Shown: piece by piece, positions 62,701 through 64,000 of the stretch
Layout of the letters: each line of letters starts with the position of its first letter
Position numbering within the stretch: the first letter of the stretch is position 1
From: Psettodes erumei
Taxonomy: Eukaryota > Chordata > Actinopteri > Pleuronectiformes > Psettodidae
Length of the DNA: 64,000 bases
Direction of reading: 5' to 3'
Assembly: GCA_016785225.1 (NCBI GenBank)
Contig: JAFBJZ010000660.1
Location: forward strand, 3,472,001 to 3,536,000
Notes under the pieces: generated by a model
What the model was told of the DNA's origin: nothing
The model's database searches: none
The model's input: only the letters and a program-made list of their open reading frames with translations
Made by a program: the position numbers and the translations under genes

Positions 62701-64000
62701 AAAGTTGGGCACTGCTGTAGCATCCATGTGCCTCTTCTCCTGTTTGCTATAGCAATCTCACCCCTTTCCATTTCAATTTTTCCACCTTATTAAACTCTCA
62801 GAAAAACTGAAGTTTCCTTCACCTATTTTCTGCCAGTTTTGCATATCCCATCACCACCACATTACCCTCCTGTGTTGATATTGCCTTTAATATTGCCGGA
62901 GCAATATGCACTGGTGTTGTGTGACCGACCGTTGACCTTCTCACCACAGGCTTTAGTCCCGCTTCCTCCCTGTGAGCTCATTAAGGTGGTGCTTCAATTA
63001 GAGAAGCATCGCTGCAAGAAAACATTAGATAGCAGATAGGCACAGAATTGTGCAGGCAAATCGGTTTGCTTTTCTTTCAGCTTTCCACTATAGCTTGTGA
63101 ACATTAAATATTTAGCAGCTAAATAGCCAGGTAGATTTCCTCAGGAGATTGTGGGGACCAAAAAAGGGCTAAAAGGAGCATGAATGTTATATTTATATTC
63201 ATCATAATCATCTATGCATGATTGAGGTGATTCTCATTAGTTGGCATTGGGATCAAATTTGTGTGCCATGTGTGCTTTGAACAGTATAAAAGCTGTTAAG
63301 TTTGTATCACATTCATTGTACAACGCATTAATAATTATACAGTCCTTCATCATTAAAATGCGTCAGTTTACAGTAACAGATTGGAGTACAAGGCAGTAAA
63401 CATGTGAGAAAATATGTCGTGTACAGTCTACCTCCCCCAGGGGTCAACAGTCTTTTCATCAGCATTACAGCATTAGTGACTCATGTCGTCCAGATGCTGA
63501 CAGTAAAGAGGGACTGAGTAAGCCTTCAAGTGTTAATTCACGTTTGTTTTTAAACCTGCTTGTCCCCAATGACAAAAAATTGAGAGGGAAAGAAACAAAT
63601 TCACAAAATGTTCCAATGGGAATAAGCGGACATTTAGTTAGTTTTTTTTTTTTACAATTCATGGCTAATTATGTTCAATCTACAGTATGTTGATGCCTAA
63701 ATTTATGTAAATGGAAGTTATTATTCCGCTTCATTCATATAATTGCGTACATCAGCTGTGCATTTGACCACTTTTCAGGGCTTTTCTGTTTTTCTATCAA
63801 ACCTCAGTCCAACCACTGTTGCAGATTGCAGTGTGATTCATTACTGTGGCCGGTTTCATGAATAAAGTGAAATAGAAATTAAAGCAACTTCGGAATTACG
63901 AACAATTCAACCACTGACCCACTGAAACTGACACTGACTGCTGTGTTGCATCACACGGCATCACTTTGCCATATCAGCAGGCATTACGTGCCAGGATTTC
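59705..64000 (+). other. Probable SLC35F3 intron, continuing past the window edge
   Basis: AT-rich sequence without recognised exons. At about 62100-62460 several TAATTA-type homeodomain words cluster with balanced composition, which could mark a conserved enhancer. Frames in this stretch have no domain I can name. The assignment as intron depends on the SLC35F3 call. Confidence 0.5.

Overview
This window is vertebrate nuclear DNA, almost certainly from a ray-finned (teleost) fish. The coding content is split into small exons with GT-AG introns. The spliced proteins match vertebrate families end to end, and the mobile DNA (a full-length Tc1-like element with DD34E transposase remains, a Tc1 relic, a TA-flanked MITE-like element, a solo LTR) is of the kind common in fish. 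I cannot name the species. All gene names come from my own reading of translations and were not searched.

Layout, left to right. 1-7.7 kb: no gene recognised. 7.68-9.29 kb: complete Tc1-like transposon whose minus-strand transposase has one frame break. 10.9-13.6 kb and 16.5-18.9 kb (+): two tandem, apparently intact copies of an AGPAT4-type lysophosphatidate acyltransferase, eight coding exons each. 20.0-37.1 kb (-): complete MAP3K4 (MEKK4/MTK1). I could trace 27 coding exons whose phases all join, giving 1589 codons plus stop. It is tail-to-tail with AGPAT4. 39.5-44.2 kb (+): complete KCNK1 (TWIK-1 two-pore potassium channel), three coding exons. 44.2-55.3 kb: intergenic, with a MITE-like element carrying telomere-like repeats. 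55.3 kb (+): a 5' exon of SLC35F3 (possibly preceded by another in-frame exon at 54.3 kb). The rest of that gene lies beyond the window, so 55.5-64 kb is probably its first large intron and contains a Tc1 relic and a solo LTR with a perfect 5-bp target duplication.

Gene order combines two pairs that are neighbours in human but on different chromosomes (AGPAT4-MAP3K4 on 6q26, KCNK1-SLC35F3 on 1q42). This supports the identifications and marks a synteny junction between 37.3 and 39.5 kb. The genes do not form a pathway: one is a lipid enzyme, one a stress MAP kinase kinase kinase, one a potassium channel and one a solute carrier.

I found no undescribed biological system. The observations most worth following are the mosaic similarity of the AGPAT4 duplicates (looks like gene conversion), three short upstream ORFs in the MAP3K4 leader, the in-frame candidate first exon of SLC35F3, and the transposon termini.
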